Positions 28,684 to 37,728 are shown, counted from the stretch's first letter. The stretch: 64,000 bases of DNA from Clostridium septicum (GCF_003606265.1 NZ_CP023671.1:620001-684000); one strand, 5' to 3'. Made by a program: numbers and translations. Notes: generated from the letters alone by a model not told the origin.

Positions 28684-29301
28684 ATGATTTTATTTAGAGA
28701 TAATTTACCTGACTTACAATGTAAGATAAGATTAATACATGCAATACCTTCTGCTCCGGCAGTTGATATTTATGCTAATGGTGAGCTTATTGCCAAAGAT
28801 TTATCATTTAGTGACCTAAGTTGTTATACTACTGTAGCTCCTGGTAATTATGAAGTCCAGCTCTACGTAGCTGGAACATATGATACCCCACTATTAACTA
28901 AAAATATAGATTTACTTCCAAATTCTGCTTCAACTATTTCGGCCATTACACTTAATAATAATATAGATTTATTCGTATTAAATGATGCTAATACCCCTGG
29001 ACAAATTAATAATTCTTTTCTAAGATTTATTAATTTATCTTCTAATTCTCCTTTATTAACTTTATCACTACCTAATGATATTTCTCTATTTAATAGTGTA
29101 GAATATATTGAAACTACTGGATATTACCCTCTTTCACCTGGAATCTATAACTATAAAGTATCTTTTGGTAGTTCAGAAGGACTTTTTAAATTTATAAAGG
29201 ATTTAAAATTAGATAATGGTAAATTTTACACAATTTATATAATTGGGTTATTTAACAATACTCCTCAACTTGGATATATTATTGCTCAAGATGGAGTTTA
29301 A
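28684..29301 (+). CDS. DUF4397-domain protein
   Basis: A 205-residue protein with two beta-rich DUF4397-like units. The first is seen in RLIHAIPSAPAVDIYANGEL and VAPGNYEVQLYVAGT, and the second in LRFINLSSNSPLLTLSLP and YPLSPGIYNYKVSFG. Clostridia and bacilli carry such proteins on cell or spore surfaces; here no signal peptide is visible, which suits a spore-layer protein made in the mother cell (inference). AAGGAG lies 10 bases before ATG. It is co-transcribed with the preceding Asn-rich gene. Confidence 0.82.
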   Translation: MILFRDNLPDLQCKIRLIHAIPSAPAVDIYANGELIAKDLSFSDLSCYTTVAPGNYEVQLYVAGTYDTPLLTKNIDLLPNSASTISAITLNNNIDLFVLNDANTPGQINNSFLRFINLSSNSPLLTLSLPNDISLFNSVEYIETTGYYPLSPGIYNYKVSFGSSEGLFKFIKDLKLDNGKFYTIYIIGLFNNTPQLGYIIAQDGV

Positions 29302-29310
29302 TAAAAAATT

Positions 29311-29345
29311 AAGAAGTGGTAAATATACTTTATTTGCTACTTCTT
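29311..29345. terminator. Two-way terminator after the DUF4397 gene
   Basis: A 15-bp stem (AAGAAGTGGTAAATA against TATTTGCTACTTCTT, two wobbles, 5-base loop) followed by ATTTTTTATT, next to the converging permease gene. Confidence 0.8.
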
Positions 29346-29350
29346 ATTTT

Positions 29351-30550
29351 TTATTCCTCTCTTAAAGCATCAATTGGATCTAATTGTGCTGCTTTTTTAG
29401 CTGGATAAATTCCAAAAAATATTCCAACTGCCGATGAAAAAATAATTACTAAAAATATATGTAAAAATGTAACCTTTGGTATTACTCCCATTATACTTCC
29501 CACTAAAAAGGCACTTGTTATTCCAACAATTAATCCTATAATTCCTCCTATTAATGATACTATCATTGCCTCTGTTAAAAATTGTAGTAATATACTTTTA
29601 GTTGTAGCTCCAACTGCCTTTCTTATTCCTATTTCTTTAGTTCTTTCTGTAACTGATACTAACATAATATTCATAACCCCAATACCTCCAACTAATAAAG
29701 ATATTCCTGCAACTGCGCTAATAAAAGAACTAAAAATATCTATAACCTTATTTATTTCTTCAACTTGTTTTATTATTTTTTCTCCAATATATAGCTCCTT
29801 TTCCCTATTATTATGCCTTGCTGATATTATATTTATTGCCTCATTAGATGCAGCTTCTATATCTTCTTTAGATTTTGCAAGTAAAAAAATTGACTCTATT
29901 TCAGACTTTCCAAATATATTATCTAAACTATTTTTAGGAACTGTTGCTATAGCTGGTATATGCTCTACTGGAGCTGCATCCATATATCCTGGTGATTTAG
30001 TTACACCAATTATTATTAGCTTTTTTAGGTTATTAGAAGTTCCAATTAAAATATTTTCTCCTACTACCTCTTTGCATCCAAATAAACTTTTTGCAGTAAA
30101 TTCATCAATAACAACTACTGCTTTTCCTTCTACACATTCTTTTTCTGTAAAATATCTTCCTTGTATTATTTCTGCATTCTCTATATATTTATAATCTGAA
30201 GTTACTCCATTTACATATATACTCTTTTCTTTATTATCAACTTTACATATTCCAACTCTCATAACAGTTGGAGTAATAGCTTTTACAAATTCACCTTTTT
30301 CTTTTATCTCATTTATATCTTCTAACTTAATATAATCTTTCTTCTTAGCTCGTGAATTATCAACTTTTATCTGTACTGTTGATGATCCTATTTTTTCTAA
30401 TTTTCCTGTTACAACTTCCTTTCCACCCTTCCCCAAAGAAATAATTGTAATTACCGAACTAACACCTATTATTATTCCAAGCATAGTTAAAAAACTTCTA
30501 AGCTTATTTGATTTTATGCTTTCAATAGCCATTTTAAAGTTTTCCCTCAT
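29351..30550 (-). CDS. MacB-like ABC transporter permease
   Basis: A 399-residue membrane protein of the MacB/FtsX type. An N-terminal membrane segment (NKLRSFLTMLGIIIGVSSVI) is followed by a large outside domain (about residues 45-260) and three C-terminal membrane segments with the FtsX motif ERTKEIGIRKAVGA. Together with the ATPase and adaptor it forms a tripartite-like exporter, probably for peptides, antibiotics or lipids. AGAGGAG lies 5 bases before ATG. It is last in a three-gene operon. Confidence 0.92.
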   Translation of the reverse strand: MRENFKMAIESIKSNKLRSFLTMLGIIIGVSSVITIISLGKGGKEVVTGKLEKIGSSTVQIKVDNSRAKKKDYIKLEDINEIKEKGEFVKAITPTVMRVGICKVDNKEKSIYVNGVTSDYKYIENAEIIQGRYFTEKECVEGKAVVVIDEFTAKSLFGCKEVVGENILIGTSNNLKKLIIIGVTKSPGYMDAAPVEHIPAIATVPKNSLDNIFGKSEIESIFLLAKSKEDIEAASNEAINIISARHNNREKELYIGEKIIKQVEEINKVIDIFSSFISAVAGISLLVGGIGVMNIMLVSVTERTKEIGIRKAVGATTKSILLQFLTEAMIVSLIGGIIGLIVGITSAFLVGSIMGVIPKVTFLHIFLVIIFSSAVGIFFGIYPAKKAAQLDPIDALREE

Positions 30551-30567
30551 AAAATCTCCTCTTACTT

Positions 30568-31257
30568 TTAAATATCTTTACAAATAATATTTTCATCCTT
30601 AAATATTTCTCCATCTTTTACATATACTACCCGTTTTGTATACCTAGCAATTTCCTCTTCATGCGTTACCATGATTATAGTAGTTCCTTCCTTATTTAAG
30701 TTTTGAAATATCTTCATAACTTCTAAGCTAACTTTTGAATCTAAATTTCCAGTAGGTTCATCTGCCATTATTACTGAAGGATTATTAACAATAGCTCTTG
30801 CAATAGCTACTCTTTGTCTTTGTCCACCTGAAATTTCATTTGGTCTATGTTTAATCCATGGTAATAGTCCAACTTTCTCTAAAGCACTAATAGCTCTTTT
30901 ATTTCTTTCCTTAACTGATACTCCTGCATAAATCATAGGTAATTCTACATTTTCTAGAATATTAAGCCTGGGTAAAAGATTAAAATTTTGAAATACAAAT
31001 CCTATTTCTATATTCCTTATTTTTGCTAACTCATCATCAGTTAAGTCATTTATAAGTCTATTATTTAGCTTATACTTACCGCTATTATATCTATCTAAAC
31101 ATCCTAAAATATTCATAAGAGTACTTTTTCCTGAGCCAGATGGTCCCATTATAGCTGTAAATTCTCCTTTTTCTATATTTAGAGAAATATTTTTTAAAGC
31201 CTCATATTGTATCTTTCCTGTATTATATATTTTACTTATATTATTTAGTTCTATCAG
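30568..31257 (-). CDS. MacB-like ABC transporter ATPase with a non-standard start codon
   Basis: An ABC ATPase of about 229 residues. Walker A GPSGSGKST, signature ISGGQRQRVAIA, Walker B VIMADEPTGNLD and H-loop MVTHE are intact. The first in-frame ATG is inside the Walker A loop, so it cannot be the start. Upstream the frame stays open with family-typical sequence (IELNNISKIYNTG) until the adaptor stop codon. No ATG, GTG or TTG exists there. A GGGGG ribosome site lies 8 bases before CTG (31255-31257) and 5 before ATT (31258-31260). CTG is my choice, by alignment with the usual MIEL start. Translation is coupled to the adaptor stop. Confidence 0.88.
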   Translation of the reverse strand: MIELNNISKIYNTGKIQYEALKNISLNIEKGEFTAIMGPSGSGKSTLMNILGCLDRYNSGKYKLNNRLINDLTDDELAKIRNIEIGFVFQNFNLLPRLNILENVELPMIYAGVSVKERNKRAISALEKVGLLPWIKHRPNEISGGQRQRVAIARAIVNNPSVIMADEPTGNLDSKVSLEVMKIFQNLNKEGTTIIMVTHEEEIARYTKRVVYVKDGEIFKDENIICKDI

Positions 31258-31259
31258 AA

Positions 31260-32108
31260 TTATTTCCCCCTTTTAACCCTATCTCCATTATTTAATTCTC
31301 CTGAAGGATTTAAAACTACCTCTTCTCCTACTTCTATCCCTTCTAATATTTCCATATCCATCTCTCCTTCAAGACCTACTTTAACCTCCCTTTTTTCAAT
31401 AACATTGTTAGTACAAACAAATACATAATTCTTATTTCCCTTTTCTATCTTTATTGATTCTGTGGGAACTACAACAACATCATTCTTTTCTCCTACTAGT
31501 ATATCAACTTCATTTTTAAATCCTATTTTAAGATTATTAACACTATTTAAGCCTTCTATATCAGCATCTAAATAGGGCTCTCCATCTATGGAACCCGATA
31601 TATTCTTAGCCACAGGACTTATAAAAGATACCTTTCCTTCAATATTTTCGTTATTACTTTTAACTATTGCTAGTTGATTTAAATTAACATATTTACTATC
31701 ATATTGATTTAACAATATCCTTAATTTTAAATTATTTATATCTTGAACAACAATTAATGGATATGAGGGATTAGTATATCCTCCTTCTGATGCATTTATT
31801 TCAGTTACTGTTCCAGTATTATCTGAAATTATATTTCCAACTTCTAATTTTGCTAGTTGTTGTCCTTTTTCTACTTTATCCCCTACATTAACATCTAAAC
31901 TAACAATCTTAAATTGTCCTGCATAATATTCCTGTTTACTTTTTGATTGAACAATTCCTGTTGTATTTATATATCTAGCTATATTTCCCTTTCTCACCGA
32001 ATATACCTTTACTTTTATTACATCTGACTTTTTTATAATTGTTAAACTTAATATAATTCCTACTAATATAAAAAATGCTATATACATTAATAATCTTTTC
32101 TTTTTCAC
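31260..32108 (-). CDS. Membrane-fusion (MacA/HlyD-like) adaptor protein
   Basis: A 282-residue adaptor. One N-terminal membrane anchor (about residues 7-25), then barrel and lipoyl-like halves around residues 60-110 (VGDKVEKGQQLAKLE and GTVTEINASEGG), then beta-barrel and C-terminal domains. There is little coiled-coil, which is normal for Firmicute forms without an outer membrane. The start is GTG, with AGGAG 9 bases upstream. It is first in the adaptor-ATPase-permease operon and its stop overlaps the ATPase start region. Confidence 0.9.
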   Translation of the reverse strand: MKKKRLLMYIAFFILVGIILSLTIIKKSDVIKVKVYSVRKGNIARYINTTGIVQSKSKQEYYAGQFKIVSLDVNVGDKVEKGQQLAKLEVGNIISDNTGTVTEINASEGGYTNPSYPLIVVQDINNLKLRILLNQYDSKYVNLNQLAIVKSNNENIEGKVSFISPVAKNISGSIDGEPYLDADIEGLNSVNNLKIGFKNEVDILVGEKNDVVVVPTESIKIEKGNKNYVFVCTNNVIEKREVKVGLEGEMDMEILEGIEVGEEVVLNPSGELNNGDRVKRGK

Positions 32109-32167
32109 AAACCTTCACTCCTAAAATCTCTTATCAATTTTAGAGTATTTGCATTAATATATATATT

Positions 32168-32223
32168 TATGTAATCTATATATATTTTCTATATTTGATT
32201 ACATAGTTGGTTGATAGTATAAT
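32168..32223. promoter_or_regulatory. Operator-like dyad over the ABC-F promoter
   Basis: TATGTAATC (32168-32176) and GATTACATA (32197-32205) are perfect 9-base inverted arms 20 bases apart, between the divergent adaptor operon and ABC-F gene. A strong plus-strand promoter, TTGATT (32195-32200), 17 bases, TATAAT (32218-32223), has its -35 box inside the right arm. A regulator bound here could control ABC-F and perhaps the export operon. Confidence 0.65.
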
Positions 32224-32274
32224 TAATAGTAATTGTTTTATTTAAATAGAGATAAATTTAATTGGAGGATAAAA

Positions 32275-34191
32275 ATGATAGTTTTAAGCTGTAAAGATAT
32301 ATCTGTAAGTTATGGTATAAGAGATGTTTTAAAAAATATAACCTTTTCGATAAACGAAGGAGATAAGGTTGGTATAATTGGTGGTAATGGTGAAGGTAAA
32401 TCTACATTGTTTAAAATTATCTCTAAAGAACTTACTCAAGATGCTGGTGAAGTTTTTATTGATAAAAATAAAACCCTTGGATATCTAACTCAACATGTTG
32501 ATTTAGATTTGGAAAATACAATATATGAAGAACTGGTTTCTGTTTTTAAAGAACTTAAAAATATAGAAATTAGATTAAAGAAAATAGAAGAAAGTCTAAA
32601 TGAACCTTATGATGCAAATAACGCATCTTACCATGATAAATTAATAAAGGATTATACAACTCTTCAAGATTTATATGATCATAAAGGTGGATATACTTAC
32701 AAAGGAGAAATATCTCGTGTATTAAAAGGTCTTGGCTTTGTAGAAGATGATTTTGAAAAAAAGGTTTCCACTTTAAGTGGTGGTCAAAAAACTAGAGTAT
32801 CTTTATGTAAACTTCTTTTAAGAAATCCAGATATTATTCTTTTAGATGAACCTACAAACCATTTAGATTTAGAAGCAATAGAATGGCTTGAAGATTATTT
32901 AAAATCATATAAGGGTACTGTACTTGTTATTTCCCATGATAGATTCTTTTTAGATTCTGTAACTAATAATACTTTTGAAGTAATAAATGGACATATAAAT
33001 TGTTATAATGTTCCTTATACTAAATTTATAGATTTACGTAAGAAAAAATATGAAGCTGACCTTAAAGCATATAATATTCAACAAGCAGAAATTAAAAGAC
33101 AAGAAGCTATAATAGAAAAGTTTAGAAGCTTTAATAGAGAAAAGAGTATTAAAGCGGCTGAAAGTAGAGAAAAAGCTCTTGATAGAATGGAAAAAATAGA
33201 TGCTCCAGATAGAGAAAAAGAAGCTTCTAAAATAAAATTTGAGGCATCTGTAAAAAGTGGTTATGATGTACTACATATTGAAAATCTTTCAAAAAGCTAT
33301 GGAGAAAAAACTCTTTTTAAAGATCTTACCTTTGATTTAAAAAGGGGAGAAAAAGCAGCCTTAATAGGTGAAAATGGTAGAGGAAAAACTTCATTATTTA
33401 AAATGATATTAAATAAACTAGATAGTGATTCTGGAAATATAATACTTGGAACAAATGTTAATGTAGGTTACTATGATCAGGAACAATCTGATTTAAATAT
33501 TGATAAATCAATAATAGATGAAGTTTGGGATGAGTTTCCAAATCTTACAACTTCTAAACTTAGAGGTATTCTTGCATCATTCTTATTTACTGGTGACGAT
33601 GTTTTTAAAGAAATTAAAACATTAAGTGGTGGAGAAAAGTGTAGAATAAATTTACTTAAACTAATGATTTCAAAGTCAAATCTTTTACTTCTTGATGAAC
33701 CTACTAACCATTTAGATATTATGTCTAGAGAAGCCTTAGAGGATGCTCTTATAAGTTATGATGGTACTCTTTTAGTAATATCCCATGATAGATATTTCTT
33801 AAATAAAGTCATAGGTAGAATACTAGAGCTTAAAGAAGATGGTGCCAAAGAATACTTAGGTAACTACAGCTATTTCCAAGAAAAAAAGCTTAATCCTACT
33901 AGATATCAAGAATTAGAAGAATTAGCAAATGGAAAAACAAAAACCAAACTTAAAGATGAAAAGAAGAAAAAAAAAGAACAGGAAAAAGAAGAAAAAGCTT
34001 TAAAACTAAAAATTAAAAAACTTGAAGAAGAAATTGCAAAAAAAGAAAATGATCTACTTAAACTTCAGGAACAACTTTGCCTTGAAGAAATTTATTCTAA
34101 TCCTACTGAAAGTGAAAGAGTTAGTAAAGAAATTAAAAATATTGAAGATATAATTGCTAGCCTTTATGAGGATTGGGAAAATTTATGTTAA
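32275..34191 (+). CDS. ABC-F family ATPase
   Basis: A 638-residue soluble protein with two ABC domains. Walker A motifs are GGNGEGKST and GENGRGKTS, signatures LSGGQKTR and LSGGEKCR, and both Walker B motifs read LLDEPTNHLD, a hallmark of ABC-F. The linker between domains (about residues 245-320) is the P-site tRNA interaction motif region. A charged coiled-coil forms the C-terminus. ABC-F proteins act on the ribosome; some give antibiotic resistance, others (EttA, Uup, YdiF types) are housekeeping. I cannot decide which. ATG 32275 has GGAGG 6 bases upstream. Its natural terminator has been split by IS elements. Confidence 0.93.
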   Translation: MIVLSCKDISVSYGIRDVLKNITFSINEGDKVGIIGGNGEGKSTLFKIISKELTQDAGEVFIDKNKTLGYLTQHVDLDLENTIYEELVSVFKELKNIEIRLKKIEESLNEPYDANNASYHDKLIKDYTTLQDLYDHKGGYTYKGEISRVLKGLGFVEDDFEKKVSTLSGGQKTRVSLCKLLLRNPDIILLDEPTNHLDLEAIEWLEDYLKSYKGTVLVISHDRFFLDSVTNNTFEVINGHINCYNVPYTKFIDLRKKKYEADLKAYNIQQAEIKRQEAIIEKFRSFNREKSIKAAESREKALDRMEKIDAPDREKEASKIKFEASVKSGYDVLHIENLSKSYGEKTLFKDLTFDLKRGEKAALIGENGRGKTSLFKMILNKLDSDSGNIILGTNVNVGYYDQEQSDLNIDKSIIDEVWDEFPNLTTSKLRGILASFLFTGDDVFKEIKTLSGGEKCRINLLKLMISKSNLLLLDEPTNHLDIMSREALEDALISYDGTLLVISHDRYFLNKVIGRILELKEDGAKEYLGNYSYFQEKKLNPTRYQELEELANGKTKTKLKDEKKKKKEQEKEEKALKLKIKKLEEEIAKKENDLLKLQEQLCLEEIYSNPTESERVSKEIKNIEDIIASLYEDWENLC

Positions 34192-34202
34192 AAACAAAAA
34201 AA

Positions 34203-34210
34203 TATTACTT
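34203..34210 (+). repeat. Left target duplication of the IS256 pair (TATTACTT)
   Basis: TATTACTT stands directly before the left end at 34211 and again directly after the right end at 37186-37193. A shorter copy, TATTAC, is at 35657-35662 between the two elements. Confidence 0.85.
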
Positions 34211-34259
34211 GAGTCTGTCAATATTTTTGTGTAAACTTTAGAAAATTTAGTTTTATTTT

Positions 34260-34294
34260 AAAGGTTGGAAAGGTTAATACAACATCCAACCTTT
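34260..34294 (+). terminator. Terminator inside the left end of IS256 element A
   Basis: AAAGGTTGGA pairs with TCCAACCTTT, followed by ATTTTTCTTT on the plus strand. It would stop ABC-F transcripts from running antisense through the transposase. Confidence 0.7.
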
Positions 34295-34361
34295 ATTTTT
34301 CTTTAATTGATAAATTTTACATAATAATCTGCACTTTAATAAGAGTTAGACTAAATATTTT

Positions 34362-35582
34362 TTAGAACAACTGGTCGTCTAAACGACCTTCGAAGAAGAT
34401 TGATAGTTGAGCTAAAATTTGAGCCCATCCTCGTATTGATTGGGTCCATTTCTTTGTTATATCAACGGTAGCAAGGTATAAAATCTTCATTAATGATTCA
34501 TCATTCGGAAATATAGATTTAGTTTTAGTAACTTTTCTCAGTTGACGATTATAACTTTCCATTGCATTAGTTGTATATATTATTTTTCTAATCTCTGGTG
34601 GATATTTAAAGAATGTTGATAACTCATTCCAGTTATTTCTCCAAGACCTTACTGCTATTAAGTATTTTTCTCCCCATTTTTCTTCTAATCTATCTAATTC
34701 CGCTAATGCGACCTCCTCAGTAGAAGCGGTGTAAACTAGTTTTAAATCTGCATTGAAAGCTTTTAAATCCTTATAAGATAAGTATTTACTTGAATTTCTT
34801 ATTTGATGAATAATACATCTTTGAATTTCAGTGTTCGGATAAACAGCTCTAATGGCTTCGTTAAACCCTACTAACCCATCAACTGAAGCAATTAGTATAT
34901 CTTTTACGCCTCTATTTTTTAACTCATTCAGAACAAGCAACCAATATTTTGATGACTCTGATGCTCCTATCCATATACCAAGAACATCTTTTTTTCCTTC
35001 AATATTTACTCCAATCGCAGCGTAGGCTGCTTTCGAAACAACGGTGTTATCTTTTCTCACTTTAAAGTGAATAGCATCCATAAATACTATAGGATATACT
35101 GTTTCCAACGGACGGCTTTGCCATTCTCTAATCATTGTAATTACTTTATCTGTTATATTAGAAACTAATGTTGGTGATATGTCCATTCCGTATATTTCAT
35201 TTACTTGTGATGCTATATCTCTTGTAGTCATTCCCTTAGCATACATCCCAATTATTGAGCTTTCTAAATGTGAAACATCAGTTTGATGTTTTTTTACTAT
35301 TTCAGGCTCAAAAGAACCTTCTCTATCTCTTGGAACATCTAAGTCGAAGTAGCCAAGATTGGATTTCATAGTTTTTCGGCTCTTGCCATTACGGCTATTA
35401 GTTGTGTTTTTATTTTGGTAATCATGTTTCTCATATCCAAGATGATTATCTAATTCGGCTTCCAGCATTTGCTGAAGCATTCCTCCAAATAAGTCTTTTA
35501 AAACATTTTGAATATCTTCAGCTGTTTTAATATTTGGATCCTTTGCTAATATTTTTATTAATTCTTTCTTTGAAAATGACAT
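34362..35582 (-). CDS. IS256-family transposase, element A
   Basis: A 406-residue mutator-type DDE transposase, apparently intact. The catalytic residues are in VFMDAIHFK, ASVDGLVGF and TNAMESYNRQ, and the CIIHQIRNS block between them is typical. ATG 35582 is preferred, with GGAGGGA 9 bases upstream; the ATG at 35600 lies just before that site. It is clearly different from the transposase of element B, so the two elements are distinct family members rather than a duplication. Confidence 0.95.
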   Translation of the reverse strand: MSFSKKELIKILAKDPNIKTAEDIQNVLKDLFGGMLQQMLEAELDNHLGYEKHDYQNKNTTNSRNGKSRKTMKSNLGYFDLDVPRDREGSFEPEIVKKHQTDVSHLESSIIGMYAKGMTTRDIASQVNEIYGMDISPTLVSNITDKVITMIREWQSRPLETVYPIVFMDAIHFKVRKDNTVVSKAAYAAIGVNIEGKKDVLGIWIGASESSKYWLLVLNELKNRGVKDILIASVDGLVGFNEAIRAVYPNTEIQRCIIHQIRNSSKYLSYKDLKAFNADLKLVYTASTEEVALAELDRLEEKWGEKYLIAVRSWRNNWNELSTFFKYPPEIRKIIYTTNAMESYNRQLRKVTKTKSIFPNDESLMKILYLATVDITKKWTQSIRGWAQILAQLSIFFEGRLDDQLF

Positions 35583-35705
35583 AGTCTGTGTTCCCTCCAT
35601 AATTGATAATTTATTATATCATTTTCTGAAGTTTACACAGACTATTTTACACTCTCTATTACGAGAGAATAGATAATTCTGTGTAATTATCATTTTTATT
35701 ATTTT

Positions 35706-35739
35706 AATATTACTGGAAATTTTCATTTCCAGTAATATT
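35706..35739 (+). terminator. Terminator in the left end of IS256 element B
   Basis: A perfect 14-bp stem (AATATTACTGGAAA with TTTCCAGTAATATT, loop TTTTCA) followed by TTTTTTAT on the plus strand. It again guards the element against transcription from outside. Confidence 0.85.
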
Positions 35740-35839
35740 TTTTTATATTTAAGAAATACTAATAATGTTTCTTATTACCTTTTTTAGTATTTCAAAAAAA
35801 TCTAATAGTATGCATATAATTTATAAAAAGTACAAGCTT

Positions 35840-37078
35840 TTAAGCTAATTCATCTTTTAATTGATCTTCAAATATTATTGATAGCTCTGCTAACGTAGCA
35901 CCCCAATTATGTATAGGCTGAGTCCATTTTTCTAGTATCTCCATCGTTGCTAAGTAAACACACTTATTTAAAGATTCATCAGTTGGGAATATGACTCTAA
36001 CTTTAGTGAATTTACGTATTTGACGATTAAAACCTTCTAAGATATTTGTAGTATAAATCATCTTTCTTATAGTTGGAGAGAAGTCGAAAAATGTTGAAAG
36101 GTTACTCCAATTATTATACCAGGAATCTATTACTATTCCATATTTATCTCCCCATCTCTCCTTTAAATTATCTAGCTGTGCTAACGCAAGTTCCTCTGTT
36201 GTAGCCTTATAAACCTCCTTCAAATCTTTCATAAATGCTTTTTTATCTTTTGAAGCTATGTATTTTATTGAATTTCTTATTTGATGAACAATACATGTTT
36301 GAATATTTACTGATGGAAATACTGTTTTTATAGCTTGTGGAAGCCCTTTTAATCCATCCATACAAGCAATTAAAATTTCTTTTACACCTCTATTTTTTAA
36401 ATCATTGCAAATTCCTAACCAGAATTTAGCACCTTCAGCTTCATCAACCCATATACCTAAAATATCTTTATATCCTTCCATAGTGTATCCTAAGCATATA
36501 TAGACAGCCTTGTTAACTATCTTTCCATTACTTCTAACTTTAAAGTACATAGCATCTAAATAAACTATTGGATATATTTTATCTAATGCTCTATTTTGCC
36601 ATTCGGCGGCGCTAGCAAGCACTTTATCAGTTATTTTAGATACCATCGATGGTGATATAGTTATTCCATATAAGTCTTCAATTTCAGCCTGAATATCAGA
36701 TGTTGACATACCTTTAGCATATAAAGATATAATCTTTTTATCTAACTCAGTACACACAGTTTCATATTTTTTTATAATTTGTGGCTCAAATTCAGCATTT
36801 CTATCACGGGGTACGTCTAGGTCGACGTCACCGAAGGAACTTCTTAAATTTTTGCGACTATAACCATTCCTGTAGTTCTTCTTAGTTTGATCAACTGCTT
36901 CTACACGTTCATATTTATTTCTTCCTAGATGTTCTTCCATTTCACCTTCTAATATATTTTCAAGAACATCTTTAACTAATCTTTGTATTAATCCGTTTTT
37001 ACCCATCACATCATCGATTGTTTTACATCTTTTAATTTCCTCGTTGTAATCAAAGTTGGTATCAATTTTTCTTGTCAT
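35840..37078 (-). CDS. IS256-family transposase, element B
   Basis: A 412-residue mutator-type DDE transposase, full length. The catalytic triad is in VYLDAMYFK, ACMDGLKGL and TNILEGFNRQ; CIVHQIRNS lies between. AGGAGG stands 7 bases before ATG. Sequence resembles element A across the whole length but with many differences. Confidence 0.96.
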   Translation of the reverse strand: MTRKIDTNFDYNEEIKRCKTIDDVMGKNGLIQRLVKDVLENILEGEMEEHLGRNKYERVEAVDQTKKNYRNGYSRKNLRSSFGDVDLDVPRDRNAEFEPQIIKKYETVCTELDKKIISLYAKGMSTSDIQAEIEDLYGITISPSMVSKITDKVLASAAEWQNRALDKIYPIVYLDAMYFKVRSNGKIVNKAVYICLGYTMEGYKDILGIWVDEAEGAKFWLGICNDLKNRGVKEILIACMDGLKGLPQAIKTVFPSVNIQTCIVHQIRNSIKYIASKDKKAFMKDLKEVYKATTEELALAQLDNLKERWGDKYGIVIDSWYNNWSNLSTFFDFSPTIRKMIYTTNILEGFNRQIRKFTKVRVIFPTDESLNKCVYLATMEILEKWTQPIHNWGATLAELSIIFEDQLKDELA

Positions 37079-37185
37079 AATAATTCCTCCTAATTTATAT
37101 AGTATATTATTCCAAAACTTCCAACTGTTAATACAAAAAAAAACAGTAGATAGTTTTGTTTTTACACAAAACTATCTACTGTCTC

Positions 37186-37211
37186 TATTACTTGGTTAAA
37201 ACCAAGTAATA
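37186..37211 (-). terminator. Terminator of dut, formerly shared with ABC-F
   Basis: TATTACTTGG pairs with CCAAGTAATA around TTAAAA. The first 8 bases are the right target duplication of the IS pair. Joined to the left flank (AATATTACTT at 34201), the pre-insertion sequence would be a perfect 12-bp stem (AATATTACTTGG / CCAAGTAATATT) serving both ABC-F and dut. Confidence 0.8.
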
Positions 37212-37224
37212 TTTTATTCTAATA

Positions 37225-37665
37225 TTATCGTATTCCTGATGAACCAAAACCACCTACTGATCTTTCTGTATCAGATAACTCATTAACTTCTGTCACTTCT
37301 ACTTTCCATACTGGTTTAACTACCATTTGTGCAACCTTCATTCCTTTTTCTACTACAAATTTTTCTTTACCATGATTAATTAATATAATTCCTATTTCTC
37401 CTCTATATCCCTCATCTATTGTTCCTGGAGTATTTAAAACAGTTATCCCATGCTTAAGTGCTAATCCACTCCTAGGTCTTACTTGAGCTTCAGTTTGTTT
37501 TGGAAGCTCTATTTTTATACCAGTTTTTATTAAAGCTGATTCATTTCTTTCAATAATAACTTCTTCTACTGAATATAAATCTAATCCTGCATCTCCTTCA
37601 TGAGCGTATTTAGGTAATATCGCATCTTTATGTATCTTTTGAACTCTTAAATTAAATTCATTCAT
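37225..37665 (-). CDS. dut: dUTP diphosphatase (trimeric dUTPase)
   Basis: A 146-residue enzyme that hydrolyses dUTP to dUMP and PPi, keeping uracil out of DNA. All five family motifs are seen: [37 protein letters not shown] and the flexible C-terminal GGFGSSG. Length is normal. GGAGG lies 10 bases before ATG. It appears to be a single gene; it could also descend from a phage, but nothing phage-like is nearby. Confidence 0.96.
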   Translation of the reverse strand: MNEFNLRVQKIHKDAILPKYAHEGDAGLDLYSVEEVIIERNESALIKTGIKIELPKQTEAQVRPRSGLALKHGITVLNTPGTIDEGYRGEIGIILINHGKEKFVVEKGMKVAQMVVKPVWKVEVTEVNELSDTERSVGGFGSSGIR

Positions 37666-37728
37666 TATTAATAATCCTCCAATAAAAAATATATACCTAT
37701 TCTACCATATGATAATATAAAGTAAAAT

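Larger units (their letters stand above)
34211..35656 (-). mobile_element. IS256-family element A
   Basis: A 1446-bp insertion sequence. Imperfect inverted ends begin GAG at both sides, match at about 17 of 26 positions, and run into an identical GTGTAAACTT block. It holds one intact transposase. It is the left member of a tandem pair, separated from element B by 6 bases (TATTAC). Confidence 0.85.
35663..37185 (-). mobile_element. IS256-family element B
   Basis: A 1523-bp insertion sequence. The left end (GAGAGAATAGATAATTCTGT onwards) and the complement of the right end (GAGACAGTAGATAGTTTTGT onwards) agree at about 22 of 26 positions. Inside the right end, 16-base arms starting ACAGTAGATAG form a perfect extra hairpin around TTTTTACA. 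It carries one intact transposase and is flanked by TATTAC on both sides. Confidence 0.87.
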
